Below are positions 8,277-10,148 of a stretch of DNA of 10,148 nt, piece by piece. Positions within the stretch are counted from its first letter, which is position 1. The number at the start of each line of letters is the position of its first letter. Position numbers and translations under genes: made by a program. The DNA is from Candidatus Pygmaiobacter gallistercoris (GTDB taxonomy: Bacteria > Bacillota > Clostridia > Oscillospirales > Ruminococcaceae): NCBI GenBank assembly GCA_019113125.1, contig DXIA01000010.1:1-10148 (forward strand), read 5' to 3'. The notes beneath the pieces were generated by a model, which was given only the letters and a program-made list of their open reading frames with translations, was not told the DNA's origin and searched no databases.

Positions 8277-9527
8277 ATGATTTCGGACTTTTTTGAGATT
8301 TCGGACGAGCTGCTGGAACTGGACCGCCAGGCGATCGAACAGTGCGCCGGGCCGTTTGCGCGGATCGAGGAGATCAAGGAATACAACCAGCTCAAGATGC
8401 TGCACGCCTTTACCAGCTGTGGGGTGGCGTCCCACCATCTGGTCGGCACCACCGGCTACGGCTACGATGATGCGGGGCGGGACACACTGGACAAGGTGTT
8501 TGCCACCGTGGTCGGAGCGGAGGATGCGCTGTTCCGCCCCCACTTTCTGTCCGGCACCCACGCGCTGACCGTCGCGCTGTTCGGAGTGCTGCGGGCGGGG
8601 GATACGCTGTTTGCCGCGACCGGCCGGCCCTATGACACCCTCGGCGGGGTGATCGGACTCGACGGCGGCGGGTACGGCGGGCTGCTCGAGTATGGGGTCA
8701 AGTACACCGAGACCGATCTGCTGGCGGACGGCAGCCCGGACCTCGAGGCGATCGCCGCCGGATGCAGGGGGGCAAAGGTCTGCTACATCCAGCGCAGCCG
8801 GGGCTATGCCGACCGCCCCGCCCTCTCGCTGGAGACGATCGGAAAGATTGCCGATGCGGCAAAGCGGGCAAATCCGGATATCATCGTGATGGTGGATAAC
8901 TGCTACGGTACCTTCACCCAGAAGGCGGAGCCGATCGCGGTCGGCGCGGACCTCATCATCGGCAGCTGCATCAAGAATGCCGGCGGTGGTATCGCCCCGA
9001 CCGGCGGCTATATCGCCGGCCGCGCGGATCTCGTCGAGCTCTGCGGCCATCGGCTGACCGCGCCGGGCACCGGGCGGGAACTCGGCTGCACGATGGATGT
9101 GCTGCGGCAGATGTACCTCGGGCTCTACTATGCGCCGGGGGTCACCGCCGAGGCGCTCAAGACCAGCGTCTATGCCAGCTGTCTGTTTCGCTTGATGGGC
9201 TATAAGACGACACCCGACTTTGATGCCGACCGCAACGACATCATCACCAGCATCGAGACCGGCAGCCCCGAAGGGCTCTGCGCGGTCTGTCAGGGGGTAC
9301 AGGCGGGCAGCCCGGTGGACAGCTTTGTCACCCCGGAACCCTACGCGATGCCGGGCTATGAGGACGAGGTCATCATGGCGGCAGGGGCCTTCACGATGGG
9401 CAGCAGCATCGAGCTGTCCTGTGACGGGCCGATGCGGGCGCCCTACACCGCCTACCTGCAGGGCGGACTGAACTTTGCGGCGAGCCGGGCGGGCCTGCTG
9501 CTCGCCGCGATGCGGCTGCGGGGATAA
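8277..9527 (+). CDS. PLP-dependent 'methionine gamma-lyase family' protein (PF06838)
   Basis: Fold type I pyridoxal-phosphate enzyme of the group once labelled 'aluminium resistance protein' and now 'methionine gamma-lyase family' (Bacillus YnbB-like); the true reaction is not settled. The 416-residue product has the family pattern throughout: ASHHLVGTTGYGYDDAGRD near the N-terminus, FRPHFLSGTHAL, the cofactor-ring Asp207 in MVDNCYGTF, and the likely Schiff-base Lys233 in GSCIKNAGGGIAPTGG. It ends in GSSIELSCDGPMRAPYTAYLQGGL. It appears complete and cytoplasmic. I chose ATG 8277 because GAGGAG lies 6 nt upstream. An in-frame ATG at 8244 would add 11 residues (MKHRKRIEENR), overlap the GNAT gene, and lack the family match. 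It is the last gene of the murD operon, closed by a terminator at 9537. Similar neighbours elsewhere would be needed to name its substrate. Confidence 0.93.
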   Translation: MISDFFEISDELLELDRQAIEQCAGPFARIEEIKEYNQLKMLHAFTSCGVASHHLVGTTGYGYDDAGRDTLDKVFATVVGAEDALFRPHFLSGTHALTVALFGVLRAGDTLFAATGRPYDTLGGVIGLDGGGYGGLLEYGVKYTETDLLADGSPDLEAIAAGCRGAKVCYIQRSRGYADRPALSLETIGKIADAAKRANPDIIVMVDNCYGTFTQKAEPIAVGADLIIGSCIKNAGGGIAPTGGYIAGRADLVELCGHRLTAPGTGRELGCTMDVLRQMYLGLYYAPGVTAEALKTSVYASCLFRLMGYKTTPDFDADRNDIITSIETGSPEGLCAVCQGVQAGSPVDSFVTPEPYAMPGYEDEVIMAAGAFTMGSSIELSCDGPMRAPYTAYLQGGLNFAASRAGLLLAAMRLRG

Positions 9528-9535
9528 GACAACAA

Positions 9536-9569
9536 GGGCGCTGCGGCCGGTTGGGCCGCGGCGCCTTTT
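9536..9569 (+). terminator. Intrinsic terminator of the murD operon
   Basis: A 12-bp GC stem with one G.U pair (9537-9548 with 9554-9565) and a 5-nt loop is followed by TTTT (9566-9569). It begins 9 nt after the stop of the PLP-protein gene. The 12 bases leading into the stem (ACAACAAGGGCG) are the same as those before the corA terminator. Confidence 0.9.
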
Positions 9570-9578
9570 GCTTGAAAG

Positions 9579-9615
9579 ACGGAGCAATGGGGGAAATGCT
9601 CCAAAAACGGAGCAA
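9579..9615 (+). repeat. Repeat cluster ACGGAGCAA x2 around an inverted TGCTCC
   Basis: ACGGAGCAA occurs at 9579-9587 and 9607-9615, 28 bp apart. Between them TGCTCC (9597-9602) is complementary to GGAGCA in either copy. Two mutually exclusive 6-bp hairpins are therefore possible: 9581-9602 or 9597-9614. It sits between the operon terminator and the next promoter, in a region with no gene. Confidence 0.45.
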
Positions 9616-9702
9616 GAATGTGAAATCCTGAGAAAATGCGAAAAAAAAGAAATCATCGCGGTCCGGAACAGGACAGCCAGCCGAGAGAAAATCCGGCGGG
9701 AC

Positions 9703-9744
9703 TTGACGGTACCGGGCCGCTTTTGATAACATTCTGTATATAAT
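9703..9744 (+). promoter_or_regulatory. Promoter region of the CNNM/CorC gene
   Basis: TTGACG (9703-9708) with a 16-bp spacer to GATAAC (9725-9730) is a plausible promoter. A perfect TATAAT at 9739-9744 also occurs but has no good -35 at the right distance. The exact -10 cannot be decided. The rest of 9616-9816 shows nothing else recognisable. Confidence 0.5.
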
Positions 9745-9816
9745 AGTTATGATCAGATTAAAATTCCGAAACGCCGATTCGGCGCGGGAAAACGAGAAAG
9801 AGGTTGATTGTTTCAG

Positions 9817-10148
9817 ATGGATGTTTGGCCAAGTATTCTGCTGATCTTTGTTCTCATCGGGATCAACGCGTTTTTCGCCATGAGCGAGATCGCGATCATC
9901 TCGATCAACACCCAGAAGATGAAACGGTTGTCGGAGGAGGGCAACCGCGCCGCGGCGCGGCTGTTGCAGATCACCGATTCTCCCTCCGACTTTCTGGCCA
10001 CCATCCAGATCGGGGTCACCCTCTCCGGATTTTTGAACTCGGCGGTCGCTGCGGACAACTTCGCCGGCCCGGTCGCCGGGCTGCTCGGCTTTCTGCCGCT
10101 GCCCACCGCGGTGCTGCGCAGTGTGGTGCTGGTGGTGATCACCATCAT
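9817..10148 (+). CDS. CNNM/CorC (HlyC/CorC, UPF0053) membrane protein, N-terminal part
   Basis: The first 110 residues of a DUF21/CNNM-type membrane protein; the gene runs off the right edge. Members normally continue with further membrane helices, a CBS pair and a C-terminal CorC_HlyC domain, and are linked to Mg2+ (or other divalent cation) efflux; older annotation calls them haemolysins. Visible hallmarks are the first helix ILLIFVLIGINAFFAMSEIAIIS (about 7-29), with the conserved small-residue-plus-SE pattern, and the following block with MKRLSEEGNRAAARLL. Then come DFLATIQIGVTLSGFLNSAVA (58-78) and a second hydrophobic stretch to the edge. Start: ATG 9817 has AAAGAGGT 12 nt upstream, while an in-frame TTG at 9808 (three residues longer) has it 3 nt upstream. 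Both are imperfect, so the start is uncertain by three residues. Confidence 0.92.
   Translation, partial: MDVWPSILLIFVLIGINAFFAMSEIAIISINTQKMKRLSEEGNRAAARLLQITDSPSDFLATIQIGVTLSGFLNSAVAADNFAGPVAGLLGFLPLPTAVLRSVVLVVITI

Noticed and set aside
7518..9656. A 712-codon minus-strand open frame under the GNAT and PLP genes
   Set aside because: The product is Arg/Pro/Ala-rich without motifs and lies opposite two well-identified genes; it is an artefact of codon bias.

Overview
The window is GC-rich, densely coded DNA. All nine genes look like Bacillota, and most resemble Clostridia of the Oscillospiraceae/Ruminococcaceae type: purine-rich Shine-Dalgarno sites, sigma-A-like promoters, short U-tract terminators, a MurD of the clostridial NDSIASSPTR subtype, a PF06838 'methionine gamma-lyase family' PLP protein, and a short FemX-like FemAB ligase. 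The genus cannot be fixed from sequence alone. I see no tRNA, rRNA, CRISPR array, insertion sequence or phage gene.

Layout. (1) Positions 1-1483, minus strand: a FemAB-family aminoacyl-tRNA-dependent peptidoglycan ligase followed after 47 nt by metG, which runs off the left edge. (2) 1484-1690: a compact divergent promoter region with back-to-back promoters and two hairpins in the femAB leader. (3) 1691-4093, plus: a cytoplasmic GH36 alpha-galactosidase. (4) 4094-4362: a 269-nt regulatory stretch before corA, with a good promoter, a perfect inverted repeat in its spacer, an intrinsic-terminator-like hairpin just after the predicted start of transcription, and a hairpin that covers part of the corA ribosome-binding site. 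(5) 4363-5301, plus: a CorA-type transporter whose signature is GTN instead of GMN, converging on (6) an APRT-like phosphoribosyltransferase (minus, to 5348) across a shared bidirectional terminator. (7) 5894-6107: a second divergent promoter region. (8) 6108-9527, plus: a tight three-gene operon of murD, a GNAT acetyltransferase (ATGA overlap) and a PF06838 PLP-dependent lyase-like protein, closed by a strong terminator. (9) 9528-9816: an intergenic region with a repeat cluster and a promoter. (10) 9817 to the right edge: the start of a CNNM/CorC (HlyC/CorC, UPF0053) membrane protein.

How the genes fit together. Most are housekeeping. MurD adds D-Glu to the peptidoglycan stem peptide and the FemAB protein probably adds cross-bridge residues from aminoacyl-tRNA, so two cell-wall functions occur here without a wall gene cluster. 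CorA and the CNNM protein both belong to families that handle Mg2+ or other divalent cations. The alpha-galactosidase serves plant galactoside use, with no transporter or regulator in view. I found no convincing new multi-gene system. The part most worth a second look is the corA leader, which does not match any riboswitch class I could recall.
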